This document shows, piece after piece, positions 25,902-34,966 of a stretch of DNA of 64,000 nt. How positions within the stretch are numbered: position 1 is the stretch's first letter; each line of letters opens with the position of its first letter. The stretch is from Flavobacteriales bacterium. Its GTDB lineage: Bacteria; Bacteroidota; Bacteroidia; Flavobacteriales_F; PHOS-HE28. Below the pieces are notes generated by a model, which was not told where the DNA came from, searched no databases, and was given only the letters and a program-made list of their open reading frames with translations. Location of the stretch: positions 620,001 to 684,000 of the forward strand of contig JADJKO010000001.1 in the NCBI GenBank assembly GCA_016705955.1, given 5' to 3'. The translations under genes and the position numbers were made by a program.

Positions 25902-27854
25902 ATGCGCCGTTCCTCTCTATTCTCCAAAAAGCTCCGCGTGATCGCGGGGATAGGCACGTTGGTCCTGTTGCTTGCGGGCTGGACGGCCGCGACCACACCT
26001 ATCAAGGGTCCACACAGTCCGTTGGAATTGTCCATTCTTCGCAGCGGGATCGAAGGGCTGGAGGTGCAGGTCGGTACATACTTCGTCACGGCAGGGCGCT
26101 GCGCAGGTTGTCATGGTCACGATTCACTCGGCGTTGCCATGGTGGCTGGTGATGGCGAGGACGTGAACGTGGTGGACGATTGGCGCAGCAGCATGATGGC
26201 GAACAGCGCACGCGACCCCTTCTTCCTTGCCAAGGTGGAGCATGAGGGCCTGGAATATCCCGGGCACAAGGAGCAGATCGAGCACAACTGCATGAAGTGC
26301 CACGCCCCATTGGCGGTCTTCGAGCAGCAGATGCTGGGCAACCCGCCGTTCACCTTGGCACAATATGATACCAGCGTGATGGCGCAGGACGGGGTTTCCT
26401 GCTTGGCCTGTCACATGCAGAACCCGGATTCCGCCGGGCGTTTCTTCTCCGGGAACCTGCGCTACGACAGCGCTCGCGTCTGGGGGCCGTACGGCCAGGA
26501 CCAGATCAATCCGGACATCATGCAGTACTTCGTGGGCTACACACCAGACCAGGGCTCGCACATCCTGGACGGCCGGGTCTGTGCCGGATGCCATACGGCC
26601 ATCAACAGTACACTGGATCTGGATGGCAACTTCACAGGAGGCTATTTCTACGAGCAGACCATGTGGCAGGAGTATGAGAATTCCATCTATTTCGGGACGG
26701 ACCAGAACTGCCGTAGCTGCCACATGCCGCGGATCCAGGGTCCCGTCGTGCTGGCGTCGGAATACCTCTTTCTGGCCGGCCAGTCACCCTTCGGCAAACA
26801 CCACCTCGCGGGCGGCGGCACGTTCATGCTGAAAATGCTGAAGGATCACATCGAACCCTTGGGTATCCCCGCCACGGCGGCGCAATTCGACAGTACCATC
26901 GCACGTACACAATACCAGCTCGAACACTCCGTGGAGTTGCATACCGGGGTCGCGACCCGCACGGACGACTCCCTCTTCGTGGACGTACACCTCACCAACA
27001 TCATCGGCCACAAGTTCCCCAGCGGCTTCCCGAACCGGCGCGCGTTCGTGCAAGTGATCGCGCTCACCGCAACCGGCGACACCCTCTTTCAAAGCGGTCG
27101 ATGGGATGGAACCTATGAGCTGTACGGACATGACGCGGACTATGAGCCGCACCATGATGTGATCACGCAGGGCGATCAGGTGCAGATCTATGAGTTCGTG
27201 ATGGGGGATGTGAACGGCGATGTGACCCGGACCTTGCAGCGCGCGGCGATCCGGCTGAAGGACAACCGCCTCGTGCCGATAGGCTACAGTACCTCGCACC
27301 CGAGTTACGACACCACGGCGATCGCCGGATCCGCGCTGACCGACCCGGACTTCAACCACCATGCGGACGGCGTGGAGGGCAACGGCGGCGACATCGTCCA
27401 TTACCACATCGCGACGAACGGATATGCCGGCGCGGTACAGGTGAAGACCAAGGTGTACTACCAGCTTGCCCCGCCGTTGTGGAATTCGGAAATGTTCGGC
27501 CATAACGCACCGCGCATCGACACCTTCCGAACGATGTACGAGAATGCCGATGGCACTCCCGATCTGGTGGCGGCGGATTCACTGACGGACATCGGGACAG
27601 GCATCCATGCGGCACGCAACATCGCTCCGCAGGTCTTCCCGAACCCCACGCGTGACGGCATCGTCATCGTCACCGTTCCGGAAGCCGTGATGATCGTCGC
27701 TTATGATGCCGCAGGCCAGCGTGTGCCGATGAGAGCTACACGGCGTGGCGCGGACTGGCGTTGCGAACTTCCGGAACAAGTGGGCGTGTACCACCTGATG
27801 ATCACGACCCCGCTGGGAGATCGCATGGTCCGCGTGGTGCGGACCGCGCCATGA
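25902..27854 (+). CDS. Secreted five-haem cytochrome c with T9SS sorting domain
   Basis: A 650-residue exported protein; the ATG at 25902 begins MRRSSLFSKKLRVIAGIGTL, a signal peptide. Five CxxCH sites are visible in the N-terminal half: CAGCH, CMKCH, CLACH, CAGCH and CRSCH. The architecture resembles cytochrome c554-like multihaem proteins. The C-terminus (VFPNPTRDGIVIV … GVYHLMITTPLGDRMVRVV) is a type A sorting domain for the type IX secretion system, so the protein should cross the outer membrane and be attached to the cell surface or released. It could move electrons outside the cell; this is inference, as no redox partner lies alongside. It converges with the delta-60 gene, 19 bp away. 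Confidence 0.8.
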   Translation: MRRSSLFSKKLRVIAGIGTLVLLLAGWTAATTPIKGPHSPLELSILRSGIEGLEVQVGTYFVTAGRCAGCHGHDSLGVAMVAGDGEDVNVVDDWRSSMMANSARDPFFLAKVEHEGLEYPGHKEQIEHNCMKCHAPLAVFEQQMLGNPPFTLAQYDTSVMAQDGVSCLACHMQNPDSAGRFFSGNLRYDSARVWGPYGQDQINPDIMQYFVGYTPDQGSHILDGRVCAGCHTAINSTLDLDGNFTGGYFYEQTMWQEYENSIYFGTDQNCRSCHMPRIQGPVVLASEYLFLAGQSPFGKHHLAGGGTFMLKMLKDHIEPLGIPATAAQFDSTIARTQYQLEHSVELHTGVATRTDDSLFVDVHLTNIIGHKFPSGFPNRRAFVQVIALTATGDTLFQSGRWDGTYELYGHDADYEPHHDVITQGDQVQIYEFVMGDVNGDVTRTLQRAAIRLKDNRLVPIGYSTSHPSYDTTAIAGSALTDPDFNHHADGVEGNGGDIVHYHIATNGYAGAVQVKTKVYYQLAPPLWNSEMFGHNAPRIDTFRTMYENADGTPDLVAADSLTDIGTGIHAARNIAPQVFPNPTRDGIVIVTVPEAVMIVAYDAAGQRVPMRATRRGADWRCELPEQVGVYHLMITTPLGDRMVRVVRTAP

Positions 27855-27873
27855 TGCGTTGTGCCGACCGCTC

Positions 27874-30648
27874 CTAGCGCACCACGCGGACCGTCCGTGT
27901 GCCTTCATCGGTGTGCATTATCACCGTGTACCATCCGGCCGCAAGAGCTTGCGCTGCGGCGAGCGGCACGGAGTGCGGGCCGGACGATAGTTCCGTGCTC
28001 CGCAGGAGCGGCAACACCACCCTGCCCTGTGCATCAACCAGTTCAATGCTTACGGCCGAAGCGCGATGCAGGGTGAAGACCACTTGCGACCGATCGCTGA
28101 GGGGCGACGGCAGCACGCGCATTTCCATGGGATCGGGTGCAAGGTCGTCGATACCGGTATTGATGCCGACATCGTAGCGCGCCAGCGCCACATCAATGTC
28201 CGAAGTGGTCACCGCGAAACCCGCGAGCACCGCCTTGCCATCTGACTGTAGCAGCAGCGCCTGCGCGCGATCGGTGGAGGGGCCGAAGGCCGTGGTGACG
28301 ATGCCGCTGCTGCCGAAGGTCGCATCAAGCACACCCGCCGCCGTGTAGCGCAGCAGCATGAAGTCATCATCCACGCCATTGTTGGTGTAGCCGCCCACCA
28401 GGAATTTGCCGTCCGGTTGCAGGACCACCCCGAAAGCCTCTTCACTGTACCCGCCCAGATCGGTGATCAGCACCCCGGCGGTGCCGAAGCTGTTGTCGGG
28501 CGTTCCATCGGGCATCACTTGCACCAAGGCCACTTCGTAGTCGTAGGTGGTACCGTTGTCATCAACCACCGTGCTCGCCACCAGGATGCGGCCGTCCGGT
28601 CGCACCACCATGGAATTGGGGTGGCTATACCAATTGAGCAAGGATACCGTGGCGATCCCATCCCCACCGAAGCTGTTGTCGGGCGTGCCGTCGGGGAGAT
28701 AGCGCACCAGGGTACAGCCGGGGAAGGTCTCCGTGTAGCCGTACGCGAGGATCCTCCCATCAGCCTGGAGCGCGACGCCGAAACCCTCTTCCCACCGGCT
28801 CGGGTCCACGTTGGTCACCTGTTTGCCATCGCCGTCGAAGGAGGTATCGAGCGCGCCGCTCGGAAGGAAACGGGCCACCGCGATGGCCTTATCGATGGAG
28901 GGCCATATGCCCGCATAGCCGACGGCCACGATGCGGCCATCGGGTTGCACGGCGATGCCGCGCACAGCGCCTTGATCACTGTTGCTGAGGAAATCGTAGA
29001 TGGCCACCACACCCGAACCATTGAAGGAGAGGTCCGGTGTCCCATCGCTGTTGAGGCGATAGACCGCAAAGGCGTAGTCCACGCCCACGAGGATCTTGCC
29101 ATCAGGCTGTATCGCGATGCACAAAGGCTTATCAAAGGCGGCCACGACATGGCCGTTGGTGCCGAAGGTGGGATCGGGGGTGCCATCCGTGAGGTAGCGG
29201 GCCACGACCATGGCCGTGCTGCTGCCCTGCTGGGATTCCGCGGCCACCACCAATTTACCATCGGGCTGCTGCGCTATTGCCATACCAAGATCACCGCCGA
29301 TGTTCGGGTCCATGACGTCCGTGCCATCCACGCTGAATGTCACGTCGAGCACACCCGCACCGGTCACGCACGCCACGCCGGCATCGAAGTCGATGTTGCC
29401 ACTGTTCAAGGAAACACCTCCCACCACCATCGCCCTGTCCTGTTGGTCCACGGCGATGTCGGTGGCATCAAGGCGGTGCGGGGACACATCGATCGCGCAA
29501 AGTCCGGCGATGCCGAAACCATTGTCCCATTGACCGGAGGCACTGAGGTGCGCTGCGACGGTCCCTTCCGCTGATCCGGCAACGACATAACTACCATCAG
29601 ACATCCGGTCGATCGCGGCCAACTGGCCACCCCACTGCCCCGGATCGAGCGTGGTCGTGCGGTCGATGCCGAAGGAGGCGTCGGGCGTACCATCGGGCAG
29701 GAAGCGCTGCACCAGGAAGTTCGTGATCCATTGCCCCAGGACCGTGCTGCCGGCAAGGGTCACCGTACCATCCTCCTCCACCACCATGTCGTTCAGGTGA
29801 TCCGCTGCGATACCGGGGGCGGAGAGCAGGCTCCCCGTTCCATTGAACGTAAGGTCCGGCGTGCCGTCGCTGTTCAGCCGGACCAGGAAGATGTCCTCGT
29901 CCGTGCCATTGTACACGTAGCCGCCCACCACGATCCGGCCGTCAGGCAGCACGGCCATGCCGCGCACTTCATGCGGGTATGCATTCACCTGCACCGGCAA
30001 TAACCCATCGCCGTCGAAGCTCGTGTCCCGATCCCCATTGGCGAGGTAGCGCAGCACATTGCACGGGCCGTAGCCCGAACAGGCCACCACGATGCGGCCA
30101 TCGTCCAGTACATCCGCGTACGCGTTCACGCTGTACACGTCCAGGTCCACCACCCAGCCGTTGTTGCCGAAGCCGGTGTCCAAGCTGCCGTCCGCATTGT
30201 ACATCGCGAGCGCCAGCCGGTTGAGGCCGCTCGAGTTGATGAAGGTGAAGGAACGCCCCACCGCCAGAATGCGTCCATCGGGCAGCAGGACCAGATCGGA
30301 GATCTCGCTATCGCTGCCATTGCTGACATCCCATCCGATATCGCCTGCGTTGATGGCCGTGCTCACGATGCCATCACTGCCAAAGTCCGTGTCCAGGATC
30401 CCATCGCTGGTGTACCGGGTGAGCAGGAAAGCGCCCGTGAACGAGTACAGGTAGTTGGCGTGGCCGCCGCTCACCACTTTCCCGTCGGGCTGTACCACCA
30501 CGGCGTTCATGCGTTCGTTGCCGTGGCCCAGATTGGAAAGCACACGGCCACCAGTGCCGAAAGTGGGATCGAGCGAACCGGGTTGCGCGAACAGGAAAAG
30601 GGAACCGCCCATCACGGAGATGAGCAAGGTGCATCGAAGCGTTTTCAT
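27874..30648 (-). CDS. Delta-60 repeat secreted protein with T9SS sorting domain
   Basis: A 924-residue exported protein: signal peptide (MKTLRCTLLISVMGGSLFLF), then about a dozen and a half ~50-residue repeats of the delta-60 type (PGSLDPTFGTGGRV, VQPDGKVVSGG, TPDLSFNGSGVV). The repeats likely form beta-propellers. The end (ADLAPDPMEMRVLPSPLSDR … AAGWYTVIMHTDEGTRTVRVV) is a T9SS type A sorting domain. Such proteins are common in Bacteroidota and Deltaproteobacteria and have no assigned function. The repetitive DNA makes this region prone to recombination. A long inverted repeat (30715-30756) precedes it. Confidence 0.88.
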   Translation of the reverse strand: MKTLRCTLLISVMGGSLFLFAQPGSLDPTFGTGGRVLSNLGHGNERMNAVVVQPDGKVVSGGHANYLYSFTGAFLLTRYTSDGILDTDFGSDGIVSTAINAGDIGWDVSNGSDSEISDLVLLPDGRILAVGRSFTFINSSGLNRLALAMYNADGSLDTGFGNNGWVVDLDVYSVNAYADVLDDGRIVVACSGYGPCNVLRYLANGDRDTSFDGDGLLPVQVNAYPHEVRGMAVLPDGRIVVGGYVYNGTDEDIFLVRLNSDGTPDLTFNGTGSLLSAPGIAADHLNDMVVEEDGTVTLAGSTVLGQWITNFLVQRFLPDGTPDASFGIDRTTTLDPGQWGGQLAAIDRMSDGSYVVAGSAEGTVAAHLSASGQWDNGFGIAGLCAIDVSPHRLDATDIAVDQQDRAMVVGGVSLNSGNIDFDAGVACVTGAGVLDVTFSVDGTDVMDPNIGGDLGMAIAQQPDGKLVVAAESQQGSSTAMVVARYLTDGTPDPTFGTNGHVVAAFDKPLCIAIQPDGKILVGVDYAFAVYRLNSDGTPDLSFNGSGVVAIYDFLSNSDQGAVRGIAVQPDGRIVAVGYAGIWPSIDKAIAVARFLPSGALDTSFDGDGKQVTNVDPSRWEEGFGVALQADGRILAYGYTETFPGCTLVRYLPDGTPDNSFGGDGIATVSLLNWYSHPNSMVVRPDGRILVASTVVDDNGTTYDYEVALVQVMPDGTPDNSFGTAGVLITDLGGYSEEAFGVVLQPDGKFLVGGYTNNGVDDDFMLLRYTAAGVLDATFGSSGIVTTAFGPSTDRAQALLLQSDGKAVLAGFAVTTSDIDVALARYDVGINTGIDDLAPDPMEMRVLPSPLSDRSQVVFTLHRASAVSIELVDAQGRVVLPLLRSTELSSGPHSVPLAAAQALAAGWYTVIMHTDEGTRTVRVVR

Positions 30649-30714
30649 GTGGAATGGGTTGAATGGATCGATCCTACGCCTCCAGCCGAACGCACGCTCG
30701 AAGGATAGAGATCC

Positions 30715-30756
30715 TCGCGAATGCGAACGTGACGATCGTCATGTTCGCATTCGCGA
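30715..30756. repeat. 42-bp near-perfect inverted repeat in a 351-bp intergenic space
   Basis: 14-bp arms (tcgcgaatgcgaac, 30715-30728, and gttcgcattcgcga, 30743-30756) flank a perfect 12-bp palindrome TGACGATCGTCA (30730-30741); only the 29/42 pair mismatches, so 20 of 21 pairs match. The central TGAC-N4-GTCA equals the core of the nar operator. It is about 67 bp upstream of the delta-60 start codon and beyond the 3' end of the 31.0-48.2 kb operon. No T tract follows on either strand, arguing against a simple terminator. The rest of 30649-30999 shows no gene. Confidence 0.7.
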
Positions 30757-30999
30757 ACGTGTGTTATCGCCGTTCGCTGCGAATGGTCCCCCCGATATTC
30801 CGCAGGATCGGATCGCGGCCATTACCAATGACGTAGTACCGATGACGCAGGGCACTCACTGGACGCGGCGACGGATCGAAATTTCTACTGCGGTAGTGCG
30901 TCGCGCATTCATCAGCGACACCGCGGTTTCGGAGGCGAGTTCATCACCTACGCTGCGCGGCAAGCTGTTGCAGGATGCTGACCCGGCACGATGAACCAG

Positions 31000-32997
31000 C
31001 TACACCCCGGAGTACTCCACCTTCTTCCCGATCGAGGTGAGGCCCAGCATGGCATCCTTCGAGGAGAACACGGTCTGCAGGTGCGCGAGCTCGGAGCTGG
31101 GTCCCTTGGCCTCGTCGATCAAACGATCCGCGAGGCGCAGCGCGATGGGCGCCTTGCTTGATAGGATCTTCTTGATGCGCGCGGCCTCTTGCGGGTCCAG
31201 TCCGTTCGGCTCCTGGTCCATGGTCAGCAGTTCATCCACCCCATGTTTCCCGAAGAACTCCGCGAGCGCACTCCATTTAGTCGTTAACTCAGGGTCGCAG
31301 CGCTGTGGTAGGGCTTCACGCCCGTCCAACAGATCCGCCAAGCGATCGCGGTCGATCACGCGGTCCACCAGACCGATCTCTTCAGCCTGCGTGGCGTCCA
31401 ACATGCGACCGGTGTGGATGAGGTATTTGGCCAGGCCCTTGCCCACGCGGTCCACACTGCGTTGGGTGCCGCCAAGGCCGGGGTAGATCCCGATCCCTGT
31501 TTCGGGGAACGCGAGCTTCGCTCCGGGCAACGCGAGGATCAGGTCGGCGCATAGGGCCAGTTCCAAGCCGCCGCCCAAAGTGAGGCCATTGAGGACAGCC
31601 ACGACCTGCTTGGGAGTGGAGTCGATCCGTGCGAATACTTCCTGGCCGTACTTGGTGAAGCGATCGATCCCTTCCAGATCGCCCTTCTTCATGTGATCGA
31701 CGAAGAATTTGATATCCGCCCCGGCCATGAAGGCCTTACCGGAACCGATGAGGAAGATCGTGGAGATCGAAGGGTCTTCATCCGCCTCCTTGAACTTCGC
31801 GTCCAACTGGCGCACCACCAATTCGTTCAGCGCATTGCTGTCCTCCGGACGGTCCAGTTCGATCACTGCGATGCCGCCCTTCTTCCGCAGGCCCACGAAG
31901 CCCATGCGCCAGTATGCCGAGCCGATGGAGCTGGGGAGCGGTGTACCGTAGCGCGCGGCCATGGCGGCCACAAGCCTGCGTACCTCGGCATCACCGTAGC
32001 GCGCCATCAGATCGATCGGACCCTTGCGCCAACGGAGGCCGATGCGCGCGCCGCGGTTGATCTCCACCGCACCGCAGACCTGCTCATCAAGCAGTTGGGA
32101 ACAGACCAGGAACACCGTGCCCAGCATGCGCTCCGAGATCGTGCGGGCCTTCGCCTCGTCCGTGTCGGCTTCACCCTCCAGCACCCAAAGCTGCTTCGCC
32201 TCGGCCTGCTGCTTCAATCGATCGCTCACGGCGTACAACGGACCGAAAACCTCCAGCGTGCGCTGTGCGTGATAGGCCACGGGAACACCGGTGGCGTTCA
32301 TCAACGCAAAAGGTCCCATGCCGATCCCGAAGGTGCGCATGCACACGGCATCGATCGTGGGGATGTCGGCCACGCCTTCATCGAGCAAGCGCGCAGCCTC
32401 GTTGAGCCATGGGACGAAGTAGCGGTTCACCACGAAGCCGTTCGCATCCTTGCAGGTTATCGCGTCCTTTCCGGAACGCTCGCAGAAAGCACGCACGGCA
32501 TCGAATACTTCGGACGATGTATGCGCTCCGGGGATGATCTCCACCAAGCGGTTCTTCGCCGCGTGGTAGAAGTAGTGCAGGCCGATGAAGCGTTCCGGAT
32601 GCGAGACGAACGTGGCGAGGTCGGTGATCGAGAACGAGGACGTGTTGGTGGCCAGGATGGTGGTCGGCGGAACGATGGCGTCCAGCGTGCGGAACAATTG
32701 TGCTTTCGCATCGCGGTCCTCGAAGATCGCCTCCACCACGAGGTCGCAGCCCTTCATGTCGTGCAGGTCGGCGGTGCCGGTGATGCGCGCCAAGGCGTCG
32801 TTCATGAGCGCTTCGCTGAACACCTTGCGCTCGACGCCTTGAGCCAGCATCGCGCGGATGTGCCCCAGGCCTTTCTCCACGGAAGCTTGGTCGCGGTCGG
32901 CCAGCAGGACGGTGAAGCCTTCCTGCGCGAATTTCTGCGCGATGGCCGCACCCATGGTGCCTGCACCGACCACGCCGACGGTCTTGATCGTTCTCAT
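31000..32997 (-). CDS. 3-hydroxyacyl-CoA dehydrogenase/enoyl-CoA hydratase fusion
   Basis: A 665-residue cytoplasmic enzyme. Residues 1-~300 are the NAD-binding dehydrogenase (VGVVGAGTMGAAIAQKFA; the GLHYFYHAAKNRLVEIIPG segment with the catalytic His; KDANGFVVNR). Residues ~370-600 are an enoyl-CoA hydratase/crotonase domain (ALNELVV, SGKAFMAGADIKFF oxyanion-hole segment, LGGGLELALCADLILA, FPETGIGIYPGLGGTQR). The order is dehydrogenase first, the reverse of E. coli FadB. As the last gene of the benzoyl-CoA operon, it most likely oxidises 3-hydroxypimelyl-CoA to 3-oxopimelyl-CoA and hydrates the unsaturated pimelyl-CoA. Confidence 0.87.
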   Translation of the reverse strand: MRTIKTVGVVGAGTMGAAIAQKFAQEGFTVLLADRDQASVEKGLGHIRAMLAQGVERKVFSEALMNDALARITGTADLHDMKGCDLVVEAIFEDRDAKAQLFRTLDAIVPPTTILATNTSSFSITDLATFVSHPERFIGLHYFYHAAKNRLVEIIPGAHTSSEVFDAVRAFCERSGKDAITCKDANGFVVNRYFVPWLNEAARLLDEGVADIPTIDAVCMRTFGIGMGPFALMNATGVPVAYHAQRTLEVFGPLYAVSDRLKQQAEAKQLWVLEGEADTDEAKARTISERMLGTVFLVCSQLLDEQVCGAVEINRGARIGLRWRKGPIDLMARYGDAEVRRLVAAMAARYGTPLPSSIGSAYWRMGFVGLRKKGGIAVIELDRPEDSNALNELVVRQLDAKFKEADEDPSISTIFLIGSGKAFMAGADIKFFVDHMKKGDLEGIDRFTKYGQEVFARIDSTPKQVVAVLNGLTLGGGLELALCADLILALPGAKLAFPETGIGIYPGLGGTQRSVDRVGKGLAKYLIHTGRMLDATQAEEIGLVDRVIDRDRLADLLDGREALPQRCDPELTTKWSALAEFFGKHGVDELLTMDQEPNGLDPQEAARIKKILSSKAPIALRLADRLIDEAKGPSSELAHLQTVFSSKDAMLGLTSIGKKVEYSGV

Positions 32998-33010
32998 AGC
33001 TGGTCTTCGT

Positions 33011-33811
33011 TCAGCGGTTCGTCCACTTCGCCGCGCGCTTCTCGATGAAGGCGGTGATGCCCTCGTTGGCGTCGGCGGTGTTCATCAATTGGTTCACATA
33101 GAGCTGTTCTAGCGCGGGCAGGAAATTGCCGAGCACATGGTTGAATTTCACACGGGCGGCCTTCACCCCGAAGCGCAAAGAGGAAGCACTCTTGGGCAGG
33201 ATCTGCGCAACGATGAAGGCTTCCACGTGCGCTTCGAGCGCGGCACGGTCCGCAACGACCGCGTTCACCAGACCGATCGCATGTGCTTCCTGCGCATCGA
33301 TAGTACGTCCGGTGAGCAAGAGGTCAGTGGCACGCGAGAGGCCGATCTTCTCCGGAAGGATCACCGATGCCGGAGGCGGAAACACGCCGAGCACGATCTC
33401 CGGTTGCCCGAGCCGTGCGCTTTGGTCCGCGAATAGGAAGTCGCACATGATGGCCAGTTCCATTCCACCTCCGAGGCATTGGCCGCTGATGCGCGCGAGG
33501 GTCGGTATGGACAAGTCGCGAATGGTGAAGAACAGCGCGTGGAACGAACGCAGCATGGCGGGCGCCATGTCCTTCTAATGCTCTTCCACGCTGGCGCCGA
33601 AGGAGAAGTGCTTGCCGTTGCCCTCGAAGGTGATGAGCTTGACGTCCGGCTTGTCCTTCAGTCCGTCCAGAACTTTCTGCAAGCTCTCCATCATCACGTG
33701 GTCGAGCACGTTCCCCTTTCCGTCGTCGAGAACGATCCGCGCAACCGCGCCGTCGTGCTCCATCATCAGTCTTGTCTTCTCCAATTGTTGCGTCGCCATC
33801 GTCGGTGTCAT
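33011..33811 (-). pseudogene. dch: Cyclohexa-1,5-diene-1-carbonyl-CoA hydratase, interrupted by one in-frame TAG
   Basis: Two adjacent pieces in the same frame form one crotonase-fold protein of ~266 residues. The N-terminal piece ends GKHFSFGASVEEH; then TAG (33577-33575), then KDMAPAMLRSFHALF and ISGQCLGGGMELAIMCDFLFA. A change of AAG to TAG (33577) would explain it, since family members have a continuous ASVEEH-x-x-D stretch here. The product hydrates the dienoyl-CoA made by benzoyl-CoA reductase to 6-hydroxycyclohex-1-ene-1-carbonyl-CoA. Neighbours oah and had carry out the next steps. It may be a consensus error, a true nonsense mutation or read through. Family assignment rests on context and the ASVEEH motif. 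Confidence 0.75.
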
Positions 33812-33844
33812 CGCTCGTGCTGTTGCATTCTTAGTTCGTGGTGA

Positions 33845-34945
33845 TCATTGCTTCACCGCTTGGTACTGGGGCGAGATCGCCTTGTCCAATTCGTCGTTCC
33901 ACGGATGCCCTTCTGCGAGCATGCGGCGCAGCTTGATGAAATCGACTTCGCGGTTCTCCTTGGGCCCGTCGTTGAAGGCACGGAAGCCGGAGCGGGCCTC
34001 GGTCATCATGTTCAGCGCGAGCCATTCGCGGCTGCTCTCCTTGTTGCGGTCCCAGCGGTCCAGCTTCACCTTGCGCACCTCGCTGATGGTCTTGTTCATG
34101 CAATTCGGGAAGGTGTGGAGCAGCTTGGCGATGAGCCCGTTCACAGCCGCGTCCAGCATCGATAGGTCCACTTCGCCCTTGGCCATGATCTCCTTGGCCT
34201 TCGCCAGTTCATCGCCGCTCTTCATCGTGCCGAAGACGATGCGGCCATGGTCGTCCGTCACGCGGTCCAGGCGCACCAAGGGGTTCGCAATGAACTTGCC
34301 GTCCACTTTCAATGCCGGTGCGATCTCGCAGATCACGCCGTTCCAATAAGCTTGGTGGGCGGTCCACGGTTCGCATAGGGTGAGCGAGACCATCGCCCGT
34401 TCGATCCCGGTGAACAAGGGCAGGAAGTCCGTGGCACCGCCGATAGGTGCGCTGCCGTGCTTTGGCCCCGCTTGCCCGAAACGCGCCAAGTCGCTGGCCA
34501 CGCTGAAATCGCAGGCCATGCCGATCTCCTGCCCGCCGCCGATGCGCATGCCGTTCACGCGGCACACGACGGGCTTGTCGCACATCAGGATGGCCGAGAC
34601 CATGTCGTTGAAGAGCCGCATGTACTGTGAATACTCCTGCGGATTGCCCGCGTAGTATTCCGCGTATTCCTTGGTGTTGCCGCCGGTGCAGAAGGCCTTG
34701 TCGCCCACGGCGGTGAACACCACGGCCACCACGCTGCGGTCGTTGGACGCGGTGCGGAAAGCGAGGATCACCTCCTTCACCGCCGCCGTGGTGTACGAGT
34801 TGTACTGCTTCGGATTGTTCAGCATGATCCACGCGTTGAACAAGCCCTTCACAGGGCTGCCATCGCGGTCCAGGCAAGGGCGTTTCTCGTAGATGATCTC
34901 GGTGAACGTGTGTTCAACGATGTTGTGGCTGTGCAGTGCTTCCAT
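33845..34945 (-). CDS. oah: 6-oxocyclohex-1-ene-1-carbonyl-CoA hydrolase (ring-opening, BamA type)
   Basis: A 366-residue crotonase-superfamily enzyme with the diagnostic BamA/Oah block LARFGQAGPKHGSAPIGGAT, plus GGNTKEYAEYYAGNP, MRIGGGQEIGMACDFSVASD and the long C-terminal region found only in this family. It adds two waters to 6-oxocyclohex-1-ene-1-carbonyl-CoA, opening the ring to 3-hydroxypimelyl-CoA. BamA is the standard marker gene for anaerobic benzoyl-CoA degraders. Length agrees with Thauera and Geobacter homologues (~375). It lies between dch and had in the operon. Confidence 0.95.
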   Translation of the reverse strand: MEALHSHNIVEHTFTEIIYEKRPCLDRDGSPVKGLFNAWIMLNNPKQYNSYTTAAVKEVILAFRTASNDRSVVAVVFTAVGDKAFCTGGNTKEYAEYYAGNPQEYSQYMRLFNDMVSAILMCDKPVVCRVNGMRIGGGQEIGMACDFSVASDLARFGQAGPKHGSAPIGGATDFLPLFTGIERAMVSLTLCEPWTAHQAYWNGVICEIAPALKVDGKFIANPLVRLDRVTDDHGRIVFGTMKSGDELAKAKEIMAKGEVDLSMLDAAVNGLIAKLLHTFPNCMNKTISEVRKVKLDRWDRNKESSREWLALNMMTEARSGFRAFNDGPKENREVDFIKLRRMLAEGHPWNDELDKAISPQYQAVKQ

Positions 34946-34966
34946 GGTATGCGGAGGGATCCGGTT

